Positions 27,392-36,344 of a stretch of DNA of 64,000 bases are shown here, in pieces. The stretch's first letter is position 1. Every line of letters begins with the position of its first letter. Position numbers and translations under genes: made by a program. The DNA is taken from positions 1 to 64,000 of the forward strand of contig JAFLDV010000010.1 of assembly GCA_017302255.1 (NCBI GenBank), in the 5' to 3' direction. The notes under the pieces are model-generated. The model did no database searches and was not told where the DNA came from. It worked only from the letters and a program-made list of their open reading frames with translations. The stretch is from Gammaproteobacteria bacterium. Lineage in GTDB: Bacteria > Pseudomonadota > Gammaproteobacteria > Enterobacterales > Alteromonadaceae.

Positions 27392-28687
27392 ATGACATTT
27401 AAAAGATCTTATTTAAGCCTCGCGTTACTTTTGGTGACGGGTCAAGTCGCCGCCAATGACATGGTGCCTGGCAAGCAGCAACAAAAACCGATTTTGTTGA
27501 CTGATGCAACTATTCACACTGCAACTCAAGGTGTGCTCGAACAAACCGATCTGTTAATGGTTGATGGCAAAATTGCCAAAATTGGCCAGGATTTAACAGC
27601 ACCAGCTAATGCTGAAGTGATTGATTTAAAAGGTAAACATATTTATCCAGGTTTGATTGCATTGGTCAATCAGTTGGGTTTAATCGAAATTGAAGCGGTT
27701 CGTTCAACTGATGATACTCATGAAGTGACCGACACCAACCCAGACGTTCGCGCAGGTATTGCGTACAATGCTGATTCTGAGGTGATCCCAACAGTTCGGA
27801 CTAATGGCTTTAGTTATTCATTGGTGTATCCGCGCGGCGATCGCTTAATGGGCCAAAGCTCACTGATGCAATTGGATGCTTGGAACTGGCAGGATGCAAC
27901 GGTTAAAGGTCAGGTTGCTTTGCATATCAACTGGCCCAATGCCAGCGTGTTGAGCTCGCCATGGGCGCCGAAAGAGCCGGAAGAAATGGCGAAAAACAAC
28001 GCGAAAAATATGACCGAACTGCGGGCTTATTTTGTGCAAGCCAAGGCCTATGCTACGGCGAAAGCTGCGAATCAACATCGCGGCATCGATTCACGTTGGG
28101 AAGCTATGCTGCCAGTGCTTAAAGGCGAGCGTCCAGTGTTCGTCCATGCAGATGACGCACGGCAAATTAAGCAAGCCATGTTATTCGCGAAAGAGTATCA
28201 GTTGAAGTTGGTGATTGTTGGTGGTCGGGATAGCTGGCGAGTTGCTGATGAGCTAGCTGCAGCAAAAATTCCAGTGGTGTTCACAGCACCATATGGTCTG
28301 CCAGAGCGTGATGAAGAGCCGGTAGATATCGCCTATAAAACGCCTGCGTTATTGCAAAAAGCCGGCGTGCAATTTGCGTTATCGCAAGATGGCTATTGGA
28401 ATACTCGTAACGTGGTGTTTGCGGCTGGTCAGGCAGTGAATTATGGCCTTACCAAAGAACAAGCCCTAGCTGCGGTAACTATCAATGCGGCAAAAATTGC
28501 TGGGATGGATAGCGATATTGGCTCGTTGGAAGTTGGTAAAGCGGCTTCTGTGGTCGTTTCTGATGGCGACATTTTTGACTACCTAGGTCACAAAGTTCGT
28601 TATATGTGGATTGACGGTCGGGCTGTTGATTTGAATAACCGCAATCTGCAACTTAAAGATAAGTACGAACAGCGCTACGGTAAATAA
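27392..28687 (+). CDS. exported amidohydrolase-family protein lacking the HxH motif
   Basis: 431 residues, starting 15 bases after the previous stop, so the two form an operon. The signal peptide ends near residue 21 (VAA). The fold resembles one amidohydrolase domain: ILLTDATIHTATQGVLEQTD, then DLKGKHIYPGLIALVNQLG where HxH is missing, PVFVHADDARQIKQAM, and the C-terminal LEVGKAASVVVSDGDI. The Asp-bearing loop is altered too (ALSQDGYWNT). It is probably a non-catalytic partner, perhaps assembling with the intact domain of its neighbour. Such pairs occur together in Alteromonadales genomes, as far as I recall. Confidence 0.83.
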   Translation: MTFKRSYLSLALLLVTGQVAANDMVPGKQQQKPILLTDATIHTATQGVLEQTDLLMVDGKIAKIGQDLTAPANAEVIDLKGKHIYPGLIALVNQLGLIEIEAVRSTDDTHEVTDTNPDVRAGIAYNADSEVIPTVRTNGFSYSLVYPRGDRLMGQSSLMQLDAWNWQDATVKGQVALHINWPNASVLSSPWAPKEPEEMAKNNAKNMTELRAYFVQAKAYATAKAANQHRGIDSRWEAMLPVLKGERPVFVHADDARQIKQAMLFAKEYQLKLVIVGGRDSWRVADELAAAKIPVVFTAPYGLPERDEEPVDIAYKTPALLQKAGVQFALSQDGYWNTRNVVFAAGQAVNYGLTKEQALAAVTINAAKIAGMDSDIGSLEVGKAASVVVSDGDIFDYLGHKVRYMWIDGRAVDLNNRNLQLKDKYEQRYGK

Positions 28688-28726
28688 TATAGAGCTAACC
28701 AAGCCTGTATATTTACAGCGAAAGAG

Positions 28727-28754
28727 AAAAGGGCAACGTGTAGTTGCCCTTTTT
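28727..28754 (+). terminator. terminator of the amidohydrolase operon
   Basis: The arms AAAAGGGCAAC and GTTGCCCTTTTT around GTGTA lie about 40 bases after the operon, with a T run. Confidence 0.88.
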
Positions 28755-28785
28755 CATTGGATAATAGCGGACGGGAGGTCGCTGA

Positions 28786-29586
28786 TTAATGTTGCTCAAG
28801 TAATTGAAACAACAGCGCCCGCACCGTTTCTGGTTCAAATGGCTTGTCGCACATCGCGTTCACACCACTTTGCGCGATATTACTTAAGTGAGTTTCATTA
28901 GCTTCGCTGGTGACCATTAACACCGGAATATGCGATTGCGTGCTGGTGCCGCGAATAAATTCAGTGAGCTCTTGGCCATTCACTTCCGGCATATTGTAGT
29001 CGGTGACCACCAAATCAAACATTTGCTGCTGCAGCATCGCAATGGCCTGCTGACCATCTTCGGCTTCTTGCATTTGTTGGATCCCAAGGTTACTGAGTAC
29101 TCGTCGAATATGATTACGCGCCAGTTTGCTGTCATCGACGATTAAAACCCGAACATCGGTAATATCATACAGACTGAGCTGCAATTCAGTTGGTGTGAGC
29201 AGATCCATGGCGGCGTTTAATGCTTTGCCAAGGTGAATGCGACTAAAAGGTTTTGGCAATATTGCGATGACACCTGATTGCTTGAACTGTTCGAGCTGCG
29301 CTTTGCGCGTTTCACTCGACACCAGCATGAAGGCGATGTCAGCAAGTTCTGGTGATTTTTTTAGTCGAGTCAACAAATCAAGAGCGGTACCATCAGCAAA
29401 GTGCAGAGCACTCACGACTAAATCTGGTTTGTGTTTGGCAATTTGTACTAAAGCTTGATTCACCGAACCTGCTTCTTCGATGTTCCGAACTTCTTCTTCC
29501 TTTAAATGCTTAATAATAATTTTTCTTTGTGTATCAGATGGTTCAACCAATAAGATGGACAAATCGGACGGTGATAATTCACTCAT
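28786..29586 (-). CDS. tandem two-receiver response regulator
   Basis: 266 residues made only of two CheY-like receiver domains (about 8-130 and 142-264). In the first the phospho-acceptor Asp is gone: PDLVVSALHFADG has Ala-Leu where VLDxxMP is expected, though the Lys of LPKPF is kept. The second is complete: VDDSK acidic pair, VVTDYNMPEVNG with the acceptor Asp, MVTSE, and CDKPF. There is no output domain. It probably acts by protein-protein contact, with the first receiver as a docking module. No histidine kinase is adjacent. The gene is followed on the same strand by nothing and preceded by yciH 30 bases away, so co-transcription with yciH is likely. Confidence 0.88.
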   Translation of the reverse strand: MSELSPSDLSILLVEPSDTQRKIIIKHLKEEEVRNIEEAGSVNQALVQIAKHKPDLVVSALHFADGTALDLLTRLKKSPELADIAFMLVSSETRKAQLEQFKQSGVIAILPKPFSRIHLGKALNAAMDLLTPTELQLSLYDITDVRVLIVDDSKLARNHIRRVLSNLGIQQMQEAEDGQQAIAMLQQQMFDLVVTDYNMPEVNGQELTEFIRGTSTQSHIPVLMVTSEANETHLSNIAQSGVNAMCDKPFEPETVRALLFQLLEQH

Positions 29587-29616
29587 AATGTCTCCAAAGA
29601 CTGCAATGCCGGTTCT

Positions 29617-29979
29617 TTAACCACCAGCCCATTTAAATTTATATCCAAGTTTAGTCAATTCTTGAGAAATGGTGTCACGTTGGTCACCTTGGATCTCAAT
29701 AATTCCGTCTTTTACTGAACCTCCACAGCCACATTTTTTCTTCAAAAGTGCTGCGATGTCACAAAGTTTTTCATGGGATTCAGCGATGCCAGCAATAGTG
29801 ATCACGGCTTTGCCATTACGGCCTTTGGTTTCGCGTTTCAGTCGCAAATGACCGTCAGCGAAGGCAGCTCCTGCGGTCTTTTCAGCTTTTTCAGCTGCAA
29901 CGGAGCCGGTTTCTGTACTATAGACCAAACTTGAATTTTGTTGCTGCCAGTCGGCTAGCGAGATTTTTTTCGAACTCAT
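29617..29979 (-). CDS. yciH: SUI1-family translation factor YciH
   Basis: 120 residues from the ATG at 29979 (MSSKKISL), with AGGGTG upstream. The N-terminus holds the bacterial tail LVYSTETGSV. The SUI1/eIF1-like domain (about 50-118) reads GRNGKAVITIAG, then LLKKKCGCGGSVKDGIIEIQ and DQRDTISQELTKLGYKFKWAGG. E. coli YciH influences start-codon and initiator-tRNA selection in vitro; its physiological role is unclear. It lies upstream of the two-receiver regulator on the same strand. Confidence 0.93.
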   Translation of the reverse strand: MSSKKISLADWQQQNSSLVYSTETGSVAAEKAEKTAGAAFADGHLRLKRETKGRNGKAVITIAGIAESHEKLCDIAALLKKKCGCGGSVKDGIIEIQGDQRDTISQELTKLGYKFKWAGG

Positions 29980-30162
29980 GCGTTTTTCACCCTGTTGCGC
30001 CTGCCCGATTAATGGCAAGATAAAGCATCACGGCAGCAGCGGCAATCACTGGATTAGCCTGTTTGCGGCAACAGTGTTTTTTTGCTGAAATTCTCAGCAG
30101 TGCTTGGGCTTTTTTTATGCCTCTGGTACACTACCAGTGGTTTATAGATATCTGGATGGCTA

Positions 30163-30870
30163 ATGTCGATCGCGCTTTATTTAGAACAATCAGGTTTGTT
30201 GGCACAGTTAAACAGCCAACAGGTTGATATTGAAGAATTCTCAGCTGTAGTCAGCGACTTTCAACAGCAATTGGTTGCGCATATCGCCACGTCAACTCCA
30301 GCAGTGCAATGGCAATACCAGGTACCGGAACTTGGAGAAGGCGGAGCATGTTCGTTATTTGGACACTTGGCTGCCGAACCTTATGATTTAGCGGCAACTC
30401 TTGGCGGAGAAACGGCTGATAACTTGCTGTTACTGCAGCGCATGACTGCAGTTGTCGAGTATTATCAACAGCACAGTCGTAGTGATTGGTTTGGCGTTTA
30501 TCAAAGACGTTTCAATCTTGTTGCCGAAGATGTTTTGGTAAAATTGGCTTATTTTGGTGCGCCGTCGCGTCCGGAGTTTCCGTTAACGACCGAGTTTGCG
30601 GCTATTAGCAATAACAGCTCGGTGGCTTTGAGTGGCCAAGCTCGTTTGATTTCTCAGGTAGCGAGTTATGTCGCTGCGGGTGGTGAGTACTATACTTGCG
30701 ATCCAAAAGTACAAGCGGAAGCTTGCCTGCCATTGTACGCAGAGTCTGGTGAAGTTATCGGTATTGTTGATGCCGAAGCGTTTTCAGCAGATCTGTATGT
30801 TGGCACTGAATTGGCTTTATTAGTCGCAGTAGTGACGGTACTGCCGTCGTTATTTGCAAGCAAGAATTAA
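30163..30870 (+). CDS. GAF-domain protein resembling free methionine sulfoxide reductase
   Basis: 235 residues, soluble, no signal peptide. The C-terminal 130 residues have the GAF layout of free Met-(R)-sulfoxide reductases (MsrC): SDWFGVYQRR near 110, YYTCDPKVQAEACLPLYAES near 178 (family pattern ACD.xS.SE.V.PL), and GEVIGIVDAEAF near 200. The Cys of the ACD motif is kept in YTCD, while the Cys of the upstream GVCG motif is absent. Activity is therefore uncertain; a ligand-binding role is as likely. The N-terminal 90 residues are unlike the enzyme. It starts 57 bases before the aminotransferase gene and may share its transcript. Confidence 0.65.
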   Translation: MSIALYLEQSGLLAQLNSQQVDIEEFSAVVSDFQQQLVAHIATSTPAVQWQYQVPELGEGGACSLFGHLAAEPYDLAATLGGETADNLLLLQRMTAVVEYYQQHSRSDWFGVYQRRFNLVAEDVLVKLAYFGAPSRPEFPLTTEFAAISNNSSVALSGQARLISQVASYVAAGGEYYTCDPKVQAEACLPLYAESGEVIGIVDAEAFSADLYVGTELALLVAVVTVLPSLFASKN

Positions 30871-30926
30871 AAATCAGGCGAGGGCAGAGCCCACGCAAAC
30901 CTTAGCAACACAAACAGGTAGCACTT

Positions 30927-32117
30927 ATGTTTTCTCAGTTACAGCCAGTGGCAACAGATCCAATTCTTGGGTTAATGGCCGCCTATAAAGAAGATCCAAA
31001 TCCGTTAAAAGTTGACCTTGGTGTCGGCGTTTATAAGGATGAGCAAGGCCATACCGCCGTGTTGGATTGTGTGAAAAAAGCGGAAAAGCTGCGACTGGAA
31101 CAAGAAGATAGTAAGACCTACATCGGCATGGCGGGTGATTTAAGTTTTAACCGTCACATTGAACAATTAGCTTTCGGTCCACATAAAGTGTTGCTGGAAG
31201 GCCGAGTCACTACTGCGCATACGCCTGGTGGCACTGGCGCACTGCGTGTTGCTGCTGAATTCATTAAAAAAGCCAATCCTGATGCCACAATTTGGGTGAC
31301 TAGCCCAACGTGGGCAAACCACATTTCGTTGTTCCAAGCAGCTGGTTTAAAAGTTAAAGAATATAGTTATTACGACTACAGCACCAAGGGTTTGAACGAA
31401 GAGGCGATGTTCGCCGACTTAGCGACAATTCCTGCCGGTGATGTGGTGTTGGTGCATGCATGCTGCCATAACCCAAGCGGTATGGATTTAAACGAAGCCC
31501 AGTGGCAGAAGTTTACTGCAATTGCTAAAGAACGTGGTTTCACACCTCTGGTTGATATGGCTTATCAAGGCTTTGGTTTAGGCCTTGATGTTGATGCTGC
31601 TGGTCTACGCTTATTGGCAAATGAAGTTCCGGAACTGATCCTGTGTACCTCTTGCTCAAAGAACTTTGGTTTGTACCGTGAGCGCATCGGCGCTGTGTCC
31701 ATTATGGTTGCACAGGCTTCAGTTACAGAAACTGCCCGCACCAATTTACTGGCAGTGGTTCGTAGTATTTATTCTATGCCACCAGCCCATGGTGCAATTA
31801 TCGTTAGCCATATTCTCGATAGCGCAGAATTGACGGCTCAATGGCATCAAGAGCTTGCTGTTATGCGTAACCGTATCAACGATTACCGCCAACTGATTAT
31901 CGACAAGTTAGCTGGTGAAGGTGTGAAACAAGATTTTAGTTTTATTACTAAACAACATGGCATGTTCTCATTTTTAGGCATTAACAAAGAACAAATCGAA
32001 CAACTGCGTAAAGATTACAGCATCTACATGGTTGGTTCGAGCCGTGTCAGTATTGCTGGTTTGAACCATAGCAATATCGATTACTTCGCGAAGGCGATGG
32101 CTGCAGTGCTTAAATAA
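30927..32117 (+). CDS. aromatic/aspartate aminotransferase (class I)
   Basis: 396 residues, the standard length of the AspC/TyrB family. It transfers the amino group of aspartate or aromatic amino acids to 2-oxoglutarate using pyridoxal phosphate. The N-terminus DPILGLMAAYKEDPNPLKVDLGVG is typical. The PLP lysine is in SCSKNFGLYRERIG near residue 247, and the substrate arginine in GSSRVSIAGLN near 374. The family cannot be split into AspC and TyrB by eye, so no symbol is given. It has its own terminator. Combined with pheA elsewhere in the window it could complete phenylalanine synthesis. Confidence 0.93.
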   Translation: MFSQLQPVATDPILGLMAAYKEDPNPLKVDLGVGVYKDEQGHTAVLDCVKKAEKLRLEQEDSKTYIGMAGDLSFNRHIEQLAFGPHKVLLEGRVTTAHTPGGTGALRVAAEFIKKANPDATIWVTSPTWANHISLFQAAGLKVKEYSYYDYSTKGLNEEAMFADLATIPAGDVVLVHACCHNPSGMDLNEAQWQKFTAIAKERGFTPLVDMAYQGFGLGLDVDAAGLRLLANEVPELILCTSCSKNFGLYRERIGAVSIMVAQASVTETARTNLLAVVRSIYSMPPAHGAIIVSHILDSAELTAQWHQELAVMRNRINDYRQLIIDKLAGEGVKQDFSFITKQHGMFSFLGINKEQIEQLRKDYSIYMVGSSRVSIAGLNHSNIDYFAKAMAAVLK

Positions 32118-32141
32118 CAAAATTGCCGATTTTATCGACAA

Positions 32142-32172
32142 AAAAGGCAACCGAATGGTTGCCTTTGTTTTT
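32142..32172 (+). terminator. aminotransferase terminator
   Basis: AAAGGCAACC and GGTTGCCTTT arms around GAAT are followed by a T-rich tail, 25 bases after the stop codon. Confidence 0.87.
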
Positions 32173-32222
32173 TCCGCTAGCTAATGTAGAGCTTGAGACT
32201 TAGCAATGATTAAGGCGTTCAA

Positions 32223-32984
32223 GTGCAAAGTAAAATTCGATTGCTGTTAGTGTTTACCTGTGCACTTTGGTTGGTACCAAGTATCGCTGCGCCGCTTAGA
32301 GTGGTGATGGAAGTCTCACCTCCGCATCAAACCAACGAGCAAGGTGTACCGGGTGGACTCACCACCGCTGTTGTGCAAGAAATGCTAGCGCATGCTCGTT
32401 TAACCTCGAACATTGAAGTTTATCCGTGGGCTCGGGCTTATAAGATCGCAAGTACTACACCTGATGTTTTAATTTACAACATGGCTCGTACGAGTGAGCG
32501 TGAAAACAATTTCATTTGGATTGGCGAAGTCGCAAGTTATCGATTTGGCTTTGTAAAGCTGAAAAACCGCGATGACGTGCAAATTCGAAACTTAGCCGAT
32601 GCCAAAAATTACGTAGCAGGCACTCAACGCGATGATTTTTCTGCTGATTGGCTGCGTAGCCAAGGTTTTACTTTAGGCAAACAACTGACTTTGCAGCCTG
32701 ATATCGAAGAAACGTGGCGTTATCTGGTTAGTGGCAAAATCGATATCTTAATTGATGACCCTTACGCGGTTGAAGATATGCTCAGTAAGTTTCAATTGCA
32801 GCGAAAAGATATTGAATTTGTTTACTATATACCTGCGTTACAGCAAACGACTTGGATTGCTATTCACAAGGATAGCTCGCCAGAATTGGTTGAGAAACTC
32901 AAAGCAGGATATCAGTATGCGCGGCAAACTGCGGCGTTTGCGCGAGTGATGCAACTAGGCGAGTTACCTATCCCATCCAATTAA
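32223..32984 (+). CDS. periplasmic substrate-binding protein (SBP_bac_3 type)
   Basis: 253 residues from a GTG with AAGG nine bases upstream. The signal peptide ends near residue 22 (SIAA). The mature protein has the two-lobed extracellular solute-binding family 3 layout: LRVVMEVSPPHQTNEQGVPG, the hinge region near 105-125, and DIEETWRYLVSGKIDILIDD near 165. No permease or ATPase gene is adjacent. Many stand-alone members in Alteromonadales are of unknown ligand, with amino-acid-like molecules most probable. It has its own terminator. Confidence 0.87.
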   Translation: MQSKIRLLLVFTCALWLVPSIAAPLRVVMEVSPPHQTNEQGVPGGLTTAVVQEMLAHARLTSNIEVYPWARAYKIASTTPDVLIYNMARTSERENNFIWIGEVASYRFGFVKLKNRDDVQIRNLADAKNYVAGTQRDDFSADWLRSQGFTLGKQLTLQPDIEETWRYLVSGKIDILIDDPYAVEDMLSKFQLQRKDIEFVYYIPALQQTTWIAIHKDSSPELVEKLKAGYQYARQTAAFARVMQLGELPIPSN

Positions 32985-33023
32985 GCGCAGAGTTCAAAAC
33001 GCGCTGGTGCGATGATGCCAATA

Positions 33024-33051
33024 AAAAAGCCGATCTGTTCGATCGGCTTTT
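33024..33051. terminator. bidirectional terminator between the binding protein and ettA
   Basis: AAAAAGCCGATC and GATCGGCTTTT arms around TGTTC lie between convergent genes, with a T-rich tail on both strands. Confidence 0.8.
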
Positions 33052-33131
33052 GCATTTTAGCAAGACTATTGCTCAGCCCTTTGTTGTGTAAAGAGGCTGA
33101 GTGAAGAGGTCTGATGCAGGGTTGAGAGCCC

Positions 33132-34793
33132 TTAAATCTTTTTATAGCGAATACGATGCGGCTCTAAAGCGGCTGCACCGTAAGTTGCCTTGACCCAAGC
33201 TTCATAATCCGAATAGTTACCTTCGAAGAAGTTCACTTTACCTTCGTCACGATAATCGAGGATGTGCGTCGCGATACGGTCGAGGAACCAACGGTCATGC
33301 GAGATCACCATGGCGCAGCCAGGGAAATCAAGGATCGCATTCTCCAAAGCCCGCAGCGTTTCTACGTCTAAGTCGTTGGTTGGTTCGTCGAGGAGCAACA
33401 TGTTGCCGCCGGCTTTTAACAGTGCCGCTAAATGTACCCGGTTACGCTCACCACCAGACAACTCGCCGATGAACTTTTGTTGGTCGTTGCCTTTGAAGTT
33501 AAAGCGGCCGACATAAGCACGACTCGGAATAGTAAAGCTACCGATCTGCAGCATATCTTGGCCGTTGGAAATCTCTTGCCACACGGTGTTTTTCGGGTTC
33601 ATGTTGTCACGGAATTGGTCAACACTGGCCAATTGCACGGTTTCACCCAAAGAAATTGAGCCGCTATCCGGTTGCTCCATGCCAGAAATCATCCGGAACA
33701 AGGTCGATTTACCAGCACCGTTAGCACCGATGATACCGACAATCGCGCCTTTCGGAATAGAGAAGCTTAAATCGTCAATCAGCACACGGTCGCCGTAAGA
33801 TTTACGTAAGTTGCTAACTTCGAGTACTTTATCGCCAAGACGTGGTCCAGGCGGAATAAACAACTCGTTAGTTTCATTACGTTTTTGGAAATCTTGGCTT
33901 TGTAATTCTTCAAAGCGTGCCATCCGTGCTTTTGATTTCGCATGACGACCTTTTGGATTGGTACGAACCCATTCCAATTCTTGCTTGATTGAACGTTGAC
34001 GAGCGTTTTCAGATTTCTCTTCTTGAGCAAGACGAGCTTCTTTTTGCTCCAACCAGCTTGAATAGTTGCCTTCCCATGGAATACCTTCACCACGGTCAAG
34101 TTCCAAAATCCAACCTGCGACGTTATCAAGGAAATAACGGTCATGGGTAATGGCCACAACAGTGCCCGTGTAGTCATGCAGGAAACGCTCTAACCAGGCA
34201 ACAGATTCGGCGTCTAAGTGGTTGGTTGGTTCGTCAAGTAACAGCATGTCTGGCTTTTCCAGCAACAGACGGCAAATCGCGACGCGGCGGCGTTCACCAC
34301 CCGACAATACGCTAATCTTGGCATCCCATGCTGGCAGACGCAGCGCATCGGCAGCACGTTCTAAAATGTTATCGAGGTTATGGCCTTCTTTTGCTTGAAT
34401 GATAGCCTCGAGTTCGCCTTGCTCACGGGCTAAGGCGTCAAAGTCAGCATTTTCTTCAGCATAAGCGGCGTAAACGGCATCGAGGCGGCTTAATGCGTAT
34501 TTCACATCGGCAACTGCTTCTTCAACAACTTCGCGCACGGTTTTATTCATGTCGAGTTGTGGCTCTTGCGGCAGGTAACCAATTTTAGTGCCGGCTAGTG
34601 GCTTGGCTTCACCTTCAAATTCGGTGTCAACGCCAGCCATAATGCGTAATAGCGTTGATTTACCTGAGCCGTTTAAGCCGAGCACGCCGATTTTGGCGCC
34701 AGGAAAAAACGAGAGAGAAATGTCTTTTAAAATTGTGCGTTTAGGCGGAACTACTTTGCCTAAGCGATACATCGAATAAATGTATTGAGCCAT
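33132..34793 (-). CDS. ettA: energy-dependent translational throttle protein EttA (ABC-F)
   Basis: 553 residues from the ATG at 34793, against 555 in E. coli; the N-terminus MAQYIYSMYRLGKVVPPKR matches the family and rules out a longer start. Two ABC domains are complete: Walker A GLNGSGKST with signature LSGGERRRV, and GANGAGKST with LSGGERNRV. Between them lies the interdomain linker (PtIM) rich in Arg, Lys and Glu that contacts the P-site tRNA, and the ABC1 arm region. There are no membrane segments. EttA binds the ribosomal E site and gates the first peptide bond according to the ATP/ADP ratio. It is monocistronic. Confidence 0.97.
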   Translation of the reverse strand: MAQYIYSMYRLGKVVPPKRTILKDISLSFFPGAKIGVLGLNGSGKSTLLRIMAGVDTEFEGEAKPLAGTKIGYLPQEPQLDMNKTVREVVEEAVADVKYALSRLDAVYAAYAEENADFDALAREQGELEAIIQAKEGHNLDNILERAADALRLPAWDAKISVLSGGERRRVAICRLLLEKPDMLLLDEPTNHLDAESVAWLERFLHDYTGTVVAITHDRYFLDNVAGWILELDRGEGIPWEGNYSSWLEQKEARLAQEEKSENARQRSIKQELEWVRTNPKGRHAKSKARMARFEELQSQDFQKRNETNELFIPPGPRLGDKVLEVSNLRKSYGDRVLIDDLSFSIPKGAIVGIIGANGAGKSTLFRMISGMEQPDSGSISLGETVQLASVDQFRDNMNPKNTVWQEISNGQDMLQIGSFTIPSRAYVGRFNFKGNDQQKFIGELSGGERNRVHLAALLKAGGNMLLLDEPTNDLDVETLRALENAILDFPGCAMVISHDRWFLDRIATHILDYRDEGKVNFFEGNYSDYEAWVKATYGAAALEPHRIRYKKI

Positions 34794-34963
34794 AATCTTC
34801 AGGGACCTGTAACGGTTGATAATCGCTTGGAATTGTACGTCATTTTTTCCAATCACGGAAAGCTTGGCATAAGCTTGTGCGAATTAAATTCGCCAAGCAC
34901 CTGTGCTTTCTGGGATAATTGGCCAAAGCTTAATCCAATCCCTGAGTAACTAAGGAAATCTTC

Positions 34964-35317
34964 ATGAGTGAATATACCAACGATCCAGTTTTTCAAGGCT
35001 TTATCGCCGAAGCGCGTTCTAATGGTGTGGTGTGGGTGCTTGCTCATGGCGAGGACTTATTAGTCGTTGAATCTGTTGATTTCGAAGACACAGACGTGAT
35101 GCCATTTTGGTCAAATGAAGCTGCTGCGACCTTACACTGCTCAGAAGAATGGTCTGATTACCACGCGGAAGCCATCCCTCTGGACATGTTCTGTGACGGC
35201 TGGTTAAAAGAAATGTACGATGATGGTGTGTTAATTGGTACTAACTGGGACTCTGAATTAAATGGTCCAGAAGTTGAACCACGTGAGATTTTAGAAGCCT
35301 TAGCGCAAGTGCAGTAA
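34964..35317 (+). CDS. DUF2750 domain protein
   Basis: 117 residues, strongly acidic, cytosolic. It matches DUF2750 (PF11042): VVWVLAHGEDLLVVES near 24, MPFWSNEAAAT near 46, the IPLDMFCDGWLKEMYDDGVL core, then IGTNWDSELNGPEVEP. The function of this family is unknown; it is widespread in gammaproteobacteria as a single small gene. It is divergent from ettA, about 170 bases apart, and is followed by its own terminator. Confidence 0.9.
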   Translation: MSEYTNDPVFQGFIAEARSNGVVWVLAHGEDLLVVESVDFEDTDVMPFWSNEAAATLHCSEEWSDYHAEAIPLDMFCDGWLKEMYDDGVLIGTNWDSELNGPEVEPREILEALAQVQ

Positions 35318-35356
35318 GCTTTGGTATTCGCTAACCGTTGGGGTTAGCCAATTTGA

Positions 35357-35386
35357 AAACGCGCAGCATGGTCTGCGCGTTTTTTA
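35357..35386 (+). terminator. terminator of the DUF2750 gene
   Basis: AAACGCGCAG and CTGCGCGTTT arms around CATGGT are followed by six T, 40 bases after the stop codon. Confidence 0.9.
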
Positions 35387-35444
35387 TTGGGCTGAAAAAT
35401 TGGAGCTTTTTAAGTTATGGTGCATAACGCCCGAGTTTTTCACC

Positions 35445-36185
35445 TTAGTCTTCACTGCGATGCTGCGGCTGATGGTTAAAATAATCCGTAATAACCGGAG
35501 CCGGTGCTGGTAAGGTCAAATCTAGATCCCGACTCAGCTCGCGCAACAGTAATTGAAAAACCGACAAACGTGCCTGGTGTTTGTCATTGGCATCAATGGT
35601 ATGCCAAGGCGCTAGCGCTGTGCTAGTTGCCGCAACCATCTCTTTGGTCGCGACTTGGTAATCTTGCCAACGCGCACGATTGCGTAAATCTTCTTCGGTC
35701 AGTTTCCAATTTTTGCCCGGATCGGAAAACCGTTCCTGCAAACGTTCAAGTTGAGTTTCAGCGGTTATTTCTAAAAATATTTTAATCACTCGAATATTTT
35801 CTTCAGCGAGACAGCGCTCGAAATCGTTGATTTGCGGGTAGGCGCGTTGCCAGGCCGCTATTGGACAAAACTGTTCGACACGTTCGACTAAGACTCGCCC
35901 GTACCATGAACGATCGAATACCGCGAGTTGCCCCTCGGCAGGCACTAAGCGCCAGAATCGTTGCAACCAATGCTCTGCTTGCTCGGTAACCGTTGGCGCA
36001 CTGATTGGATGAACGTGCAACCATCGTGGATCTAAGCACCAACCCAGCCGCCGAACAATTCCGCCTTTGCCGGCAGCATCCGCACCTTCCAGCACGATCA
36101 CCGCACTTTGGCGTTGTCGGCCCATCGCTTGTTGCACTAGCCCTAGTTCGTGCTGCAACACTTTTAATTGTTCTTTGGCGTCCAT
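35445..36185 (-). CDS. ppk2: polyphosphate kinase 2 family protein
   Basis: 246 residues. The P-loop is VLEGADAAGKGGIVRR near residue 33, and the Walker B-like segment is VFDRSWYGRVLVERVE near 88. The lid region holds FLEITAETQLERLQERF and NWKLTEEDLRNR. This is the PPK2 signature (COG2326), which uses polyphosphate to phosphorylate nucleoside mono- or diphosphates. The one-domain class I layout is compatible with ADP or GDP as acceptor; which one cannot be read from sequence. No ppk1 or ppx gene lies in the window. The start has AAAGG upstream, and the gene is divergent from the Fur-preceded operon. Confidence 0.9.
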   Translation of the reverse strand: MDAKEQLKVLQHELGLVQQAMGRQRQSAVIVLEGADAAGKGGIVRRLGWCLDPRWLHVHPISAPTVTEQAEHWLQRFWRLVPAEGQLAVFDRSWYGRVLVERVEQFCPIAAWQRAYPQINDFERCLAEENIRVIKIFLEITAETQLERLQERFSDPGKNWKLTEEDLRNRARWQDYQVATKEMVAATSTALAPWHTIDANDKHQARLSVFQLLLRELSRDLDLTLPAPAPVITDYFNHQPQHRSED

Positions 36186-36291
36186 GATTAACCTTTAGGT
36201 TTACTGAGCTGTCTCAAGAGTTTATCGGATTAATGGCCAAGGCGCTTTGTAATTGTCAGCGTAAAGATCAGGTAAAGATGATAATTTCATT

Positions 36292-36310
36292 TGATAATGA
36301 GAATGATTCT
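36292..36310 (+). promoter_or_regulatory. Fur box upstream of the PepSY operon
   Basis: GATAATGAGAATGATTCTC matches 16 of 19 positions of the Fur consensus GATAATGATAATCATTATC and is itself near-palindromic. It lies 35 bases before the start codon of the PepSY gene, a position where bound Fur would block transcription. The divergent ppk2 gene could also be affected. Confidence 0.8.
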
Positions 36311-36344
36311 CGATAGCATAATGACCGAAATTGAGGGAAGAGAG

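Noticed and set aside
33779-34177. A 132-residue minus-strand frame overlapping ettA
   Set aside because: It is a same-strand, other-frame shadow of ettA with no start site of its own.
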